Below are positions 10,801 through 20,534 of a stretch of 64,000 bases of DNA, piece by piece (the stretch's first letter is position 1; every line of letters begins with the position of its first letter). A model generated the notes under the pieces. The model did not search any database. It worked only from the letters and a program-made list of their open reading frames with translations, and was not told the origin of the DNA. The position numbers and the translations under genes are program-made. The stretch is from Zygaena filipendulae. Taxonomy: Eukaryota > Arthropoda > Insecta > Lepidoptera > Zygaenidae. Location of the stretch: the NCBI GenBank assembly GCA_907165275.2, contig OU015663.1, positions 7,948,501-8,012,500 on the forward strand, in the 5' to 3' direction.

Positions 10801-11092
10801 GAAGCAGTATGTAGCTACAAATAGTAAAAGCATTAGCTGTAGTAGGTAGGTACCTCAAAGCATTCAATACGATTCAAATATTTGCAACATTTAAGTGCAT
10901 CGTAACTAAGAGCACCAGTTACTAAGTATTTACATTCACTACCTGGCCTCGGGGTCGGCAGTGTGCAGTATAGCCTAGAGCTCTGAATACTACCTACCCG
11001 TGTTTGTTTTACTATGTAAGAATATGGAACATAAGCTTCCACTATTTGAATAGCCAGTGTAGTTTTAGCATAATTTAATATGTAACTACAAT
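10801..11092. other. No recognisable feature
   Basis: Short single-copy-looking stretch. A 69-codon minus frame is unsupported. Confidence 0.4.
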
Positions 11093-11417
11093 GGGCATGT
11101 TGACTAATTTTTATTTTTTAGTCCGTCTTGTAGATTATTAAAAAATATTGGACACGTATTTTTTCTTTTTTTACGTAATCAAAAAATAACGGCGATATAT
11201 CGAGTTGAAATTCTGCGTGACGTCACTATTCTGACAGTTTGTATGGCGGTTTAAGCGGTTAGTGACGTCACGACCCCCTCACCCTAAACTTTAATGCGCT
11301 TTATCTCTGTATATTTTGATTTATTTGAAAAAGCAAAAAAACGTGTCCATTGTTTTTTTATTTTCTAACTGACGGACTAATTAGAATTTTGATTTTCAAA
11401 AGTAGTCCACATCCCCA
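11093..11417. mobile_element. MITE family A copy 3, best preserved
   Basis: Inverted ends: GGGCATGTTGACTA at the left and TAGTCCACATCCCC at the right, with AGTCCGTC/GACGGACTAA subterminal repeats. The interior holds ACGTAATCAAAAAATAACGG, GCGATATATCGAGTTG and CACCCTAAACTTTAATGCGC. Two perfect TGACGTCA sites lie at 11218-11225 and 11263-11270. It is in inverse orientation to copy 2 about 2 kb away, so the pair could base-pair in a transcript. Confidence 0.85.
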
Positions 11418-11429
11418 TTATTATGTTTT

Positions 11430-11590
11430 CTTTAATATATTTATTTATTTATTTAATCCTTTATTGCACATAAAATAACAATGTTACAGTTTCTAAAAAA
11501 AAGGAGAAAGCAAATGGCGGTCTTATCGCATAGTTGCGATAGACTTTGTCCGGATAATTACGAAAACGCAATAAAATAAAATTTAAATCG
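11430..11590 (-). mobile_element. Non-LTR retrotransposon 3' end
   Basis: Complement of a fragment ending TTATGTGCAATAAAGGATTAAATAAATAAATA. Upstream of the tail it reads TCGCAACTATGCGATAAGAC and CGCCATTTGC. The plus-strand fragment at 45085-45216 has the same blocks in the same order, so this is one LINE family. The signal AATAAA followed by AAAT repeats is the usual lepidopteran tail. It has no coding part. Confidence 0.75.
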
Positions 11591-11835
11591 GTCGAGCCAT
11601 TTTGAATTTTTGCACGCATACCAATTCGGAAACTACAAAGATTAACGAACGACTGAAAATTGTCTATTCAGAGTTTCAAAAAAATAGATATTTTTGTTTT
11701 TGACGTGGAATGAGAGACACGCGAATGGGTTCAGTAAAAACTTTCTAAAATATCTAACATTATCACTCAGCGCTTGTCCCAAACTAAGCAGAGCTTGTAA
11801 GTGGATATACGTATTTAAGGTATTGTCATATGTTT
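11591..11835. other. No recognisable gene
   Basis: Overlapping opposite-strand ORFs of 81 and 65 codons cancel each other as evidence. No motif was seen. Confidence 0.35.
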
Positions 11836-12000
11836 TCTTTTTAAATACATACATAAGAATACATATAGTAAACCTCAATGTAGTCACATAATGCCTGATG
11901 CCTGACCGGATGTGGGGATCAAACCCGCGACACTTGGTAAACCAGGTAGTTTTACTTGCTAAAGGTACTAATCAAGTGTTCTGCTAACCCATTTAAATTC
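11836..12000 (-). mobile_element. tRNA-derived SINE, degraded
   Basis: On the minus strand the B-box-like GCGGGTTTGATCCCC (11916-11932) is preceded by CCTGGTTTACCAAGTGTC, comparable with the head of the SINE at 16925. The A box is not clear and the 3' tail is degraded. Confidence 0.6.
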
Positions 12001-12011
12001 ATGGTACTTAC

Positions 12012-12026
12012 CTCGAATTTTTTCAT
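12012..12026 (-). other. Possible minus-strand start exon end (weak)
   Basis: On the minus strand AAGATGAAAAAATTCGAG runs straight into GTAAGT, a consensus 5' splice site. This could be an ATG plus four codons ending in phase 0, or the 3' part of an untranslated exon. No acceptor or downstream exon was identified. A 15-base coding piece is too short to judge alone. Confidence 0.12.
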
Positions 12027-12220
12027 CTTTTGATAGCAGCCCTTAATGGCACCTTAGAGAACGACCCGTTAATAAACTTCCCTTTCCTCACTCAAGCTAC
12101 AGCGTTGGGAATGTTGCAAGTAATTGCGACACGTTCGAAACAAGATCCAAGTTTTATGATTTTAAAAGTTTTCTATTTCTGTCATATTAATTACGAATAT
12201 CATTGATATATTATACAATA

Positions 12221-12443
12221 CTAGCTGTGCCCCGCGGTTTCACACATGGTAATTTCGGAGTTTCCGCCGGAATTCCGGGATAAAAAGTACCCTATGTCCT
12301 TTTTTGTATTGCTAACAACGTACATGACAAATTTCATCCAAATCCGTTCAGTCGTTTTTGCGTGATCGAGTACCAAACATCCAAACATCCAAATATCTAA
12401 ACATCCAAACATCCACACTTTCACATTTATAACATTAGTAGGA
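12221..12443 (-). mobile_element. Lep1-type Helitron, CATC-repeat subfamily
   Basis: Complete ends: CTAG at 12221 with a CCCCGCGGTTTCAC hairpin, and the TC end at 12443 after ACATTTATAACATTAGTAGG. Between GCGTGATCGAG and the 5' end it has five or six ACATCCAA units (12368-12418), a decayed version of the CATC arrays in the copies at 19329, 31977 and 57733. Confidence 0.9.
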
Positions 12444-12452
12444 TTACACCAA

Positions 12453-12707
12453 CGGCCGCACTCAGAGTAATTTTGATGATATGATGATTAGGTACTCCCT
12501 TTTTAGTATAAAGATTTTAAAAACAAAACTGCTGCACTAAGAGGCGTTCATTAAATAATGAAAATTGGCATTTAACTAAATTTAACTTACGGACTTAATG
12601 ATTGACAACTAACATTATTTTAATGAATGTCTCTGATTGTGGCAATTTTGTTTTTAAAATCTTTACTTAAAATTAATTAATCATAAAAATGCTTCTGAGT
12701 ACGGCCG
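12453..12707. mobile_element. MITE family B copy 2
   Basis: Ends CGGCCGCACTCAGAGTAA and TTCTGAGTACGGCCG, with interior blocks AACAAAACTGCTGCACTAAG and GATTGTGGCAATTTTG pairing imperfectly. Flanks are CAA and TAA, one change from a 3-base duplication. It starts 9 bases after the preceding Helitron ends. Confidence 0.85.
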
Positions 12708-13505
12708 TAAGAATCATTAGTGAAACGCTCAAGTTAAAATACATGTTAACTGTAGTTTTATCTTAAAATTATTGCGCCTAATTTTTTTCTAGAGGAAGGC
12801 AAAACTGTTTATTTCGAGTGTGAGAAGTCTTACCGGAAAACGGCTGATAAATGTGTTCTGAGCGTTTCAGTTACGTTTGTTGAAGAGTGTAAAAACAATT
12901 TATGACGAAAAATGCCCAACAACATCCGATTTTTTTGTTTGAAAAGTGATCAAGGCGTTACCGTCTATGAATATCGATAGGCACAGTTTGATCCGACACC
13001 TTTGATGTTTACGAAACGCCTACATCACTGGTGTGATAAAACCAATAGGTATACAGGCATGAATTGAATTGAATGTGATGTATTATGTATGTATGTATCT
13101 ATGTTTACTGAAAAAGCACCAGTTTAGTTGTAGAGATCCACCAATGGTGGGTAGTGTTCAAGCTAAGGGTTCTCCTTTATTATAGTCAACAAAAGGTAGA
13201 TTAATCGCGACTATGCTTTTATAGGATTATCAAAAATCCAGGTAGGTACTATAAACAAAGCGCAAATCTAAAATACACAATATTTTTGTTTTAGGTAATA
13301 CATTTGATGTATTTCTTGACAAAGAACCTTTTTCGCTTAGAAGTATAGTATTATAATATTATCTGTGGCTTAGATACTCATAATGTATTGAATTCTACAA
13401 AACAAGCTATAATAGTTTCTTTCTGAAAAACCATATTTGCTAAAATTTATTTATAATATATATAATCCATCATTGACCCAGCCAAAAATGTACTTATACT
13501 TTCAG
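12708..13505. other. No recognisable feature
   Basis: Single-copy-looking DNA. I found no repeat ends, RNA gene or splice-bounded ORF. Confidence 0.4.
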
Positions 13506-13720
13506 ATCTATTTTATTATTTATTTTATTTATTTATTTATTTGCAAGAATATGGTAGGTACATAAGTTGGTGTTACTCTAAGATTGATTCAGTATATTCT
13601 GCCGTTGCCGGCGTACAAATGTCAACTTTAACATAAAATTACAAAATTATTTTAAACAATTAAAAACATACATATAGCCGAATGCAGAACCTCCTCCTTT
13701 TTGGAAGTCGGTCAAAAATT
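13506..13720 (-). mobile_element. Probable LINE or SINE fragment
   Basis: Begins with a TTTA/ATTT run (13512-13542) that would be the tail on the minus strand. It includes CTGCCGTTGCCGGCG and ends near GAACCTCCTCCTTTTTGGAAGTCGGTCAAA, a phrase I associate with common lepidopteran interspersed repeats. The family is not certain. Confidence 0.45.
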
Positions 13721-13865
13721 AACATAAAAAGCCAATAATCAAATTTAAATGTCAAGGCTGCAATAATATAATACCTAATAACAAAAACAATACACTAGCA
13801 GTCGAGAACGAAAACAAAAGGTAACTACAAAAACAAAAGGTTAACTACATTTCACAATTAGAGAA
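13721..13865. repeat. Short AAACAAAAGGTAACTAC duplication
   Basis: The phrase AAAACAAAAGG-TAACTAC occurs twice in tandem (13811-13850) with one inserted base. It is a minor local duplication. Confidence 0.4.
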
Positions 13866-14052
13866 CTAGCTGTCCTTCGCGGTTACCCCCGCGATAATTT
13901 CAGAGTTCCCTGGGAATTCCAGTATAAACCTTCTTCTTGAATCACTCTATCTACTGGAGAAAACCGCATGAGAATCTGTTCAGTAGTTGAGTTTATCGTA
14001 GCCAGACAGACAGACGAGCAGACGCGGGGGAGGATTTTGTTTTACAATAGAT
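13866..14052 (-). mobile_element. Lep1-type Helitron, ATCACTCTATCTA subfamily
   Basis: CTAG at 13866, hairpin CGCGGTTACCCCCGCG, then CTTCTTGAATCACTCTATCT and AAAACCGCATGAGAATCTG. This is the same subfamily as the copy at 47710. A short GACAGACAGACGAGCAGACG run lies near the 5' end, which is not cleanly defined. Confidence 0.75.
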
Positions 14053-15036
14053 ATGTAATAAAAAGATAGCTCGAGGAGTAAATATTTGGGTATCAGTAAG
14101 AACAATTTTTACTAGTAGGTACGTAGATATAAGTCTCAGCTCTATAAAAGCTAACATTTCAATAAGAACCGAGTCTATAAAGAAAAATACAATATTTATT
14201 TTGATATTATGGATAGGTAGACATTTATTTACGATCAGTTAGGTATTTACTTTAGCTCACATGTTTCATGTCTGATATAACTCCACACAAGACCTTAAAT
14301 GTAAACACAACCTAACAGATTATGATAGAGTTAAAAGGGTATTTTCTTTATCTTTAAAATCTTATTAGCAATATTTCTTTAAAAATAAAAAATTAAAATC
14401 AAAATATTCTTAACTCTTCTTCTCGAAAATTCTTAAATAAGTTAACAAACTTATTATTTTAATTTAATATGATAAAACTAAGTCATTAGCACTTTTGAGC
14501 AGGACTCGATTAAGGTTTAACATTTTGTAAATTAATAAAACAAATAAGAAAACATTATTGAAGTAGAACCAGTAGGTACCTATACAAATCTGTCTAATTT
14601 CTGTCATGTAAATAACAAAATCAATTAAAGAAATACGCACACGTTCGTTCCTTTTAAATAAGTACCTAACGTTGAAAACATAAAGGGCTCAATTAATCAA
14701 TATTATAGAAGGTCGGTACGCTGTGAGGCACATGTTTGAGAGTTGTTAGACCGCAAACACACCCGAATGCTTAACAAGGGCTGCAGCCCCGAGCGTTTTG
14801 TTCAATATTTTCAACGTTTACCAAAATTAATGTTAAGTTACATAACTTACAAAAGATACCCTGCTTTTATGTTTTTTAGGAACGCCCGCAGTATTATTTT
14901 AAATTTATCCAATTCTATACATATACAAATGTATATACCTATATACATACAGAAACGTACGTATTACAAAATAATGTGTTGATACGGTTAGTGATTGTTT
15001 TTTTGTTTTATTTGTTGATACTATTCGATAATGTTA
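14053..15036. other. No recognisable gene
   Basis: Long AT-rich stretch, single-copy-looking. A 79-codon frame (14743-14982) starts at TTG and lacks support. Confidence 0.4.
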
Positions 15037-15208
15037 TCCTACTAATTATTATAAATGTGTAAGTGTGGATGTTTCGATGTGTGCTACTAAATCACGCAAA
15101 GGATTTGGATGGGCATGCACGTGCAAGGACATAGGGACATACTTTTTATCCCGGAATTCCCGCGGGAACTCCGAAATTACCGCGGGTGAAACCGCGGGGC
15201 ACAGCTTG
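15037..15208 (+). mobile_element. Lep1-type Helitron, plus strand, near complete
   Basis: The TC end is at 15037 (TCCTACTAATTATTATAAATG). The 3' hairpin CCGCGGGTGAAACCGCGG is at 15179-15197, followed by GGCACAGCTTG, so the terminal CTAG has mutated to CTTG. The middle has GGAATTCCCGCGGGAACTCC, a second palindrome common in the family. Confidence 0.9.
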
Positions 15209-15604
15209 TTAGTAAATAAAAAAAGGAAATGAGATGATATAATATTCTACACTAAATTATATTGAAATTGAAGAAAAACAATGGAAAAGGATGCAAGTCT
15301 AAAAATGAGTTGAACCGCCCCCGTTAGTAACTAACGTATAGAAAACTTGAAGTATAACTTATTTTCTGTGACCTTCGCTTGCTCTCGTCTCGAACAATGA
15401 ATTAAAGAAGTTTGCGAAAAAATCGGTCTACCGTGTGCTCTAATTGGAATTGGTTGCCGACTTAGCGTTTTTCATCCTCGGGGCAAGTCGCTTTTTTCAA
15501 ACAGGTAAACGTATACTAGATAATATATACAACGTGTTAATCAATTAACTGAAAACTAGAAAGCAGTTTGCTCAGAATCGCACCATGTTTTAATATAGGT
15601 TATA
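15209..15604. other. No recognisable feature
   Basis: Single-copy-looking DNA with a moderately GC-rich part at 15300-15490. No motif was recognised. Confidence 0.35.
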
Positions 15605-15800
15605 CTAGCTGCGCTCCGCGGTTTCACCCGCGTGAGTTTCGAAATTCCCGTAGAAACTCCCTTTAGGGGGATGAAAAATAGATAGTAGCCGATTCTCAGG
15701 CTTACTGAATATGCATATAAAATTTCATGAGAATCGGTCAAGCCGTTTCGGAGGAGTATGGGAACGAACATTGTGACACGAGAATTTTAAAAATTAGATT
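15605..15800 (-). mobile_element. Lep1-type Helitron, CGTTTCGGAGGAG subfamily
   Basis: CTAG at 15605 and a CCGCGGTTTCACCCGCG hairpin. The body has TTTCATGAGAATCGGTCAAG and CCGTTTCGGAGGAGTATGGG as in 10401. The 5' end fades at about 15800 next to an R2 repeat. Confidence 0.85.
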
Positions 15801-15809
15801 TTAAGAAAC

Positions 15810-15922
15810 TTGAACTTGGAACCTATTTAGATCTCAATTATTTTGACGGCGAAGTAGACAACCAAGCATATTCTTAATACTGAACTTGGCTTCCACTTTC
15901 ACATTTATGTTTTTGATAGGAT
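15810..15922. repeat. Unclassified repeat R2, copy 1
   Basis: About 113 bases shared with 41413-41521 in the same orientation. Blocks are ACTTGG-ACCTAT, AGATCTCAATT, GACAACCAAG, ATACTGAACTTGGC, TCCACTTT and ACATTTATGTTTTTGAT. The CCAAGT/ACTTGG words inside are inverted, so a stem is possible. No poly(A) tail or terminal repeat is obvious. Each copy sits next to a Lep1 Helitron. Confidence 0.6.
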
Positions 15923-15966
15923 GATGAATCTACATCATACATAATCTATACAAGTATACATATAGG

Positions 15967-16186
15967 TAATATTATAAAGAGCTAAAGTTTGTGAGTTTGT
16001 GAATTGTGAGGTTGTGGGTTTGTGACGTTGTAGGGGGTAATCTCGGGATCTACTGAACCGATTTTGAAAACTCTTTCACTTATAGGAAGCGACGGTAGTG
16101 CTGAGTGACATATTATGATACTTTTATCCCGAAATCCCCACGGGAATCCGTAAATTACCGCGGGCGAAACCACAGAGGACAGCTAG
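15967..16186 (+). mobile_element. Lep1-type Helitron, TTTGTGACGTTGTAGG subfamily
   Basis: Starts AATATTATAAAGAGCTAAAG and has repeated GTTTGTGA words (15987-16025). Then come GACGTTGTAGGGGGTAATCT, TACTGAACCGATTTTGAAAA and the 3' hairpin ACCGCGGGCGAAACCACAG, ending CTAG at 16183. The copies at 18148 and 47244 belong to this subfamily. Confidence 0.85.
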
Positions 16187-16345
16187 TATATTTTAGAAAG
16201 CTATAAGTTGGTAAGTTTGTATGGTATTAAATAAGTAGTAAGTTTTGATGTAAGAGGTAATCTCTGGAACTGCACTGATTCTGAAAATCCTTTTACTGAT
16301 AGAAGCCACAATATATGATATTATGTCGTGTAGTTTTTTAATTCC
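16187..16345 (+). mobile_element. Degraded Helitron copy of the same subfamily
   Basis: Directly after the preceding CTAG another body begins: AGAAAGCTATAAGTTGGTAA, AGAGGTAATCTCTGGAACTG, CACTGATTCTGAAAATCC and ACTGATAGAAGCCACAATA, matching the order of its neighbour but without the hairpin. This suggests a tandem pair. Confidence 0.55.
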
Positions 16346-16357
16346 TTAGTATTAATA

Positions 16358-16562
16358 ATTACTAATATTATAAATGCAAAAGTTTGTTTGTTTGTTTGTT
16401 ACGCTTTCACGCCTCAACGGCTCAACGGATCGTCATGACATTTTGTATACAGGTTGTCAGGGATACAGAGAAGGACATTATAGCTAGGGTACTTACCTTT
16501 TATCTCGGAATCCCCGCGAGAACTCCGAAATTGACGCGGGTGAAATCACGCGGAACAACTAG
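16358..16562 (+). mobile_element. Lep1-type Helitron, plus strand, complete
   Basis: 5' part AATATTATAAATGCAAAAGT with a TTTG repeat, then ACGCTTTCACGCCTCAACGG, TTGTCAGGGATACAGAGAAG, ACTCCGAAATTGACGCGGG and CTAG at 16559-16562. The first 50 bases of another copy (ATTATAATAAATGCGAAAGT with a CTGTCTGT run) follow at once. Confidence 0.9.
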
Positions 16563-16612
16563 TATTATAATAAATGCGAAAGTAACTCTGTCAGTCTGTC
16601 TGTCTAATACCG
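16563..16612 (+). mobile_element. Helitron 5' end fragment
   Basis: Only the 5' terminus is present (TAATAAATGCGAAAGTAACT, then GTCAGTCTGTCTGTC). It abuts the preceding copy's CTAG, consistent with head-to-tail insertion or a rolling-circle read-through product. Confidence 0.6.
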
Positions 16613-16924
16613 TTTTTCTAAAGCACTCTGCATGCACGGGAGAGTTATTTATCGTCAAATTTCTTATTCAATACACGAGTATACAAAAATAAAGGAAATA
16701 TTTATGTTCTGTAAACAAATATAATTTGTCAAAAGAAAATGTTATTGAAAAAGTATAATATAATGTTATGACGACTCCATTAAGCGAATTACATTTTTGG
16801 CTGGATGACGAATAGGTAGCTACAGCGGAGAGGGGAAACCTCTTGTTGTCGAGATCTTTGCAAGAAATATGTGCTATGGGTGACGTTTACACGCAGCCGT
16901 GCCAATAGGCTTTTATACATTGAT
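16613..16924. other. No recognisable feature
   Basis: Single-copy-looking AT-rich stretch. Confidence 0.35.
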
Positions 16925-17060
16925 AGCACCGTTGGTGGAGTGGTAAGTGAACAGGACTGCTACGCCAGGTGTCGTGGGTTCGATCCCTTTATCAGAGTCA
17001 ACATTTATATGACAAACATTTGAGTTTATTCTGAGATTTTCATTAGAAATACCATTAACA
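16925..17060 (+). mobile_element. tRNA-derived SINE
   Basis: AGCACCGTTGGTGGAGTGG holds a near-consensus polymerase III A box (TGGTGGAGTGG) and the B box GGGTTCGATCCC is at 16977-16988. The bases between (GACTGCTACGCCAGGTGTCG) do not fold as a tRNA anticodon and T arm set, and there is no acceptor pairing, so this is a SINE head and not a tRNA gene. The body resembles the minus-strand copy at 10135. There is no clear poly(A) tail. Confidence 0.75.
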
Positions 17061-17547
17061 GGTGACATTTGTAATGAAAATATTATGCTTTTATAAAAAA
17101 ATTAATCAACTATTATTATAAGTAAGTTTTTTTAAACGAAAACTAAATTTTAAACTATTTGTCTATGTTTCGTCTATAATAGGGAACAAAAGCTAAAGAT
17201 GAATTGAATCGCGCTCGGTAGCTCTAGCGTGATGCGTACATCCATCACGAAATGATCAGTGAAAGTGACTAGTCAAAGAAAGAAAACCAATAAATAGCTA
17301 ATTTGACGACCCACTGCACACCGTCAAACCGAACGTACATTGCTTATCTGTTTATTTTGTCATCTCAAAGGTTATCGTTCAAGTTTATAATATACCTGTA
17401 TACACTAGAAACCTCAATTTTATAAATTAACCACTATTTCCATAAAAATGCAAAAAAATTGCTGAGGCCATACCTCGCCAGTAAACGAGAAATCTTAGCC
17501 TCGCAGAAAGCTCGCCGACCCCGTCACCTCCAGACATCACGTCTGCT
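17061..17547. other. No recognisable gene
   Basis: AT-rich then gradually more GC-rich toward the G-run. A 63-codon frame (17459-17650) crosses the G-run and starts at TTG. I do not support it. Confidence 0.35.
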
Positions 17548-17570
17548 GGGGGCGGGGGGAGGGCGGGGGG
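17548..17570 (+). other. Potential G-quadruplex
   Basis: GGGGGCGGGGGGAGGGCGGG plus three further G: four G-tracts with single-base loops within 23 bases, a strong quadruplex-forming pattern. It is exceptional in such AT-rich surroundings. Possible roles in replication or promoters are speculation. Confidence 0.8.
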
Positions 17571-17693
17571 CACAGCAGACTTCACCCACTGCCGTAGAGC
17601 GCAGCCTTCTCTATTGCAAGTTATTTAGTAAATATTTATTTTCATATTAGGTTTTAATAGACACACATTAAAACGTCAAATTTTATTATAATA

Positions 17694-17988
17694 CTAGGGT
17701 TTCCCCGCGTTTATTTTAGAGATCCCGCGGGAGTTCCGGGATATAAGTACCCTAAACCCTTCTCTGTAGGTACCTCTGAAAAAGTGCTGCAAAATTTTAT
17801 GCAGTTCACGCTCATTAATTTCGGAGTTCCCGAGGGAATTCCAGAACAAAACCCTATGTCCTTTTCTGTACCCCTGACAACGTGCATGCAAAATTTTAAG
17901 ATGATCAGATGAGCCGTTAAGACGTGAAAGCGTAAAAACAAACAAACTAACTCACTTTCGCATTTATTATAATACCTATTAGTAAGGA
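17694..17988 (-). mobile_element. Lep1-type Helitron, two-module copy
   Basis: CTAG at 17694, but the hairpin is shortened (CCCCGCGTTTATTTTAG). A second head (TTAATTTCGGAGTTCCCGAG) follows at about 17812, then the GACAACGTGCATGCAAAATT and GCCGTTAAGACGTGAAAGCG blocks and the TC end at 17988. Each head precedes its own ATAAGTACCCTA-type segment. The same two-head structure occurs at 970, 43945 and 53338. Confidence 0.85.
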
Positions 17989-18114
17989 AGGATGCACGGT
18001 AAAAGATTCCATAAAATATTTAATAGGTATTTTCTGGCAGTACGTATACCTACAGCATGTGATCTGCCTGCCATTAACACCATTCAGAGCGTCCGCGGTA
18101 TAGGCACCCGACGG

Positions 18115-18122
18115 TGACGTCA
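18115..18122. promoter_or_regulatory. TGACGTCA palindrome outside the MITEs
   Basis: A perfect CREB/ATF-type octamer in ACGGTGACGTCATGATGACA, in a locally GC-richer stretch (18060-18130). The sequence shows the motif only. Binding or function is not shown. Confidence 0.3.
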
Positions 18123-18147
18123 TGATGACATATCCGAATATCTGTAG

Positions 18148-18358
18148 GTACTAATATTATAAAGAGGTAAAGTTTGTGAATTGAGAGTTTGTGACGTTGT
18201 AGGGGGGTAATCTCTCATCCCTGGATCTACTGAACCGATTTTAAAAACTCACTTATAGGAAGCTACAGTAGTCCTGAGTAACATAGGGATACTTTTAATC
18301 CCGTAATTCCTACGGGAACTTCGAAAATACCGCGGGTGAAACCGTGGCGCACAGATAG
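18148..18358 (+). mobile_element. Lep1-type Helitron, TTTGTGACGTTGTAGG subfamily
   Basis: Begins TACTAATATTATAAAGAGG, carries GTTTGTGACGTTGTAGGGGG and GGATCTACTGAACCGATTTT, and ends in the hairpin ACCGCGGGTGAAACCGTGG followed by CGCACAGATAG, where CTAG has become ATAG. Confidence 0.85.
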
Positions 18359-19328
18359 TATTGTATATAACACCAAATACAATACATAATAAGTATTTGA
18401 TACACCGCGAGTTACATAAGAAGTTTTTCACAATGCTTTTGACTAATGTTTAATTCTGCTCTGATTTATGATTTAACTCATGTTTTTATATCTCCTTTGT
18501 GTTCAAGTGTGAAGTCAGTTGTTTAGAGCTGAGCTTTTCATTTTTAAACCCGGTCAAGTTTTCAATGAAATTTTCGTTTCCCAATCCACGTTTTCCGCCG
18601 ACGGGATAATAATCCATTTATTGCGATTTTATCGGTCAAAGATATTGCTTTTAGTTTTATTTCTAGCGTGCAAACTTCAGCAAATCGAAGTGTGAAAACA
18701 AAAATTAGGTAGAACGGATATGGTGCGGCGTAAGTCATAAAACTGAGTTTTATTGTGGTATAAACGAGCACCCGGCAGACTCCCATTGACGAGGCGCCAG
18801 CACTCGACCTCACGCCTCATAATGACAACTTTTATGTACGTACTCCGTGTGTGTGAGCTGCAAGAGTCCTGTATAGGTACGAATAAAGTACACCTACTTA
18901 ATAGACGACAAAAATGCCGTGCCGTAATTAAGCTCTTTTACGCCAAATGTTTATGCAGCCCGTTCAGTTTACATTCAAATGTGGTTAAAGTAAATAATCG
19001 TATTTATAATTTAAAGCTAAGTAAGTAAGTACGTACATATCTGTTTATCAATCATGCGAATTCTTCGTATAGTCAATCTTTTCACTGCGTTTTCTTTTGT
19101 TTCGGCCCATAAAAAGTCAAACTCTCTAAAACGAAACCGAAGCTAGAAGTTCTTATTTAAAAATGACTGTAGATATTTGAGTAAAGTAGGTATTTTTGTA
19201 TACATACATTAAAATATTATATTAGTTATTTATTAGGTGCAAGTTGATAAATGGCTGAAAACGAATATATTTGAAAATGAAAGTGGTCAGACTCTGTTTG
19301 TTTATCTTGATTTACTCCTAATGCTATA
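18359..19328. other. No recognisable gene
   Basis: Single-copy-looking. Opposite ORFs at 18562-18813 (-) and 18753-19028 (+) have no motif or splice support. Confidence 0.4.
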
Positions 19329-19517
19329 TAGTTCCCGCGGGAATTCCGGGACAAAAAGTACCCTATGTGTTAATCTGATGTATAAGCTATATTATTGTAA
19401 AGTTTCATTTAAATCTATTCAGTATTTTTTGCGTGAAAGAGTAACTTACATCCATCCATCCATCCATCCATCCATCCATCCATACATTCTTACAAATTTT
19501 CGCGTTTATAATATTAA
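19329..19517 (-). mobile_element. Lep1-type Helitron, CATC-repeat subfamily, 3' truncated
   Basis: Starts inside the head (GTTCCCGCGGGAATTCCGGG), so the terminal hairpin and CTAG are lost. It continues with GTGTTAATCTGATGTATAAG and TTTTTGCGTGAAAGAGTAAC, a run of about nine CATC units (19450-19486) and TTTCGCGTTTATAATATTA. Confidence 0.85.
19450..19486 (+). repeat. CATC microsatellite inside Helitron
   Basis: About nine tandem CATC units. It occupies the same place in the element as the shorter arrays at 12368, 32120 and 57864, so it was inherited with the subfamily and expanded here. Confidence 0.9.
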
Positions 19518-19759
19518 AATAATAATAAGTAGAATTTATTTATAAGATACAAAACATAGTGCAAACTTTTACAAATACAAAATTATACTAGGTTACAAAC
19601 AATCACCAGTCTAGACCAGTAACCAGTAACTGTACACAACACTTAAGAGAAAAAAAAGATAATAGGTAATTACATTATTATTAGTCAAATGTCAAAAATA
19701 GTGTTGTATCTTTTCATGTATAAAAGTAAGCAATGCTGTTTAATTTGGGGCTTTGTATC
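19518..19759. other. No recognisable feature
   Basis: AT-rich DNA, nothing identified. Confidence 0.35.
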
Positions 19760-19912
19760 GATGTTCGGTGTCAGCACATTGTAATGGTTTTATTTTTTCT
19801 GTCTCATTAGTTAACAAAATGTTAGTCCATAATTGGCAGTAAGTGATGTTTAAAAGTACTGTTAATTAGTTTTTAAGTGCTGTGGATTAAAATAAATAAA
19901 TAAATAAATTAC
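19760..19912 (+). mobile_element. Probable LINE 3' end
   Basis: Unique-looking sequence (GTTTTTAAGTGCTGTGGATT) that ends in AAAATAAATAAATAAATAAA, the common lepidopteran LINE terminus. The family is not recognised. Confidence 0.45.
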
Positions 19913-20534
19913 GTTTTCATTATTGTACCTATTGCACAATAATAACATATGATGTGCAAACGTTTGCCAATAATACTCTAAATATGTTATACAGGTAGAT
20001 GCTTAGTTCTGTTACAGAAATTAAGGAAAGCAAGACATGTCTGGTAATGAAAAAATTCATAGAGTGATTGTTTGGTTAAAAAAAATCAAAGAATCATACA
20101 TTGAAAGTTACCTAAAATGCCCAAAAATAACAAACATACCCACACTAAAAATATTTGGCGAATTTAGAAGCTGCTTATCCAAAAAACAAGATTATGAAAA
20201 ATAACATAAAAATATATTTTGTTATCCGATTAGTGGTTTTGTAAAATAACAAATTAGGTAAGTATACAATCCAACTACGACATCTATACGGCATAGTATT
20301 TTTTTCTATTGACTACTCATCATTTACACATCCTAAAAGGGAGTTTCGTTTTTTTATTATTCTACAACGCTTTGTCCCGGCTATTGTTGTTACCTAATTC
20401 AATTTTATTAATGGCCCTGCTTTCGCCTCAGTGTGTGCTACGGAGTGGCAACGAATCCGTCCGCATCGCCGAGGGCCGCATAGCTATTCCATTATGCCAT
20501 ACGAAAAAAAAGGTGCTGTTCTTTTCACTTTCAA
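19913..20534. other. No recognisable gene
   Basis: Single-copy-looking, with a GC-richer patch at 20410-20500 inside a 76-codon plus-strand frame that I cannot assign. Confidence 0.35.

Noticed and set aside
16925..17000. tRNA gene
   Set aside because: A and B boxes are present but there is no acceptor stem or anticodon arm, and the downstream body is shared with other SINE copies.
19440..19490. CRISPR array
   Set aside because: Units are 4 bases with no spacers. It is a microsatellite, and the DNA is eukaryotic.
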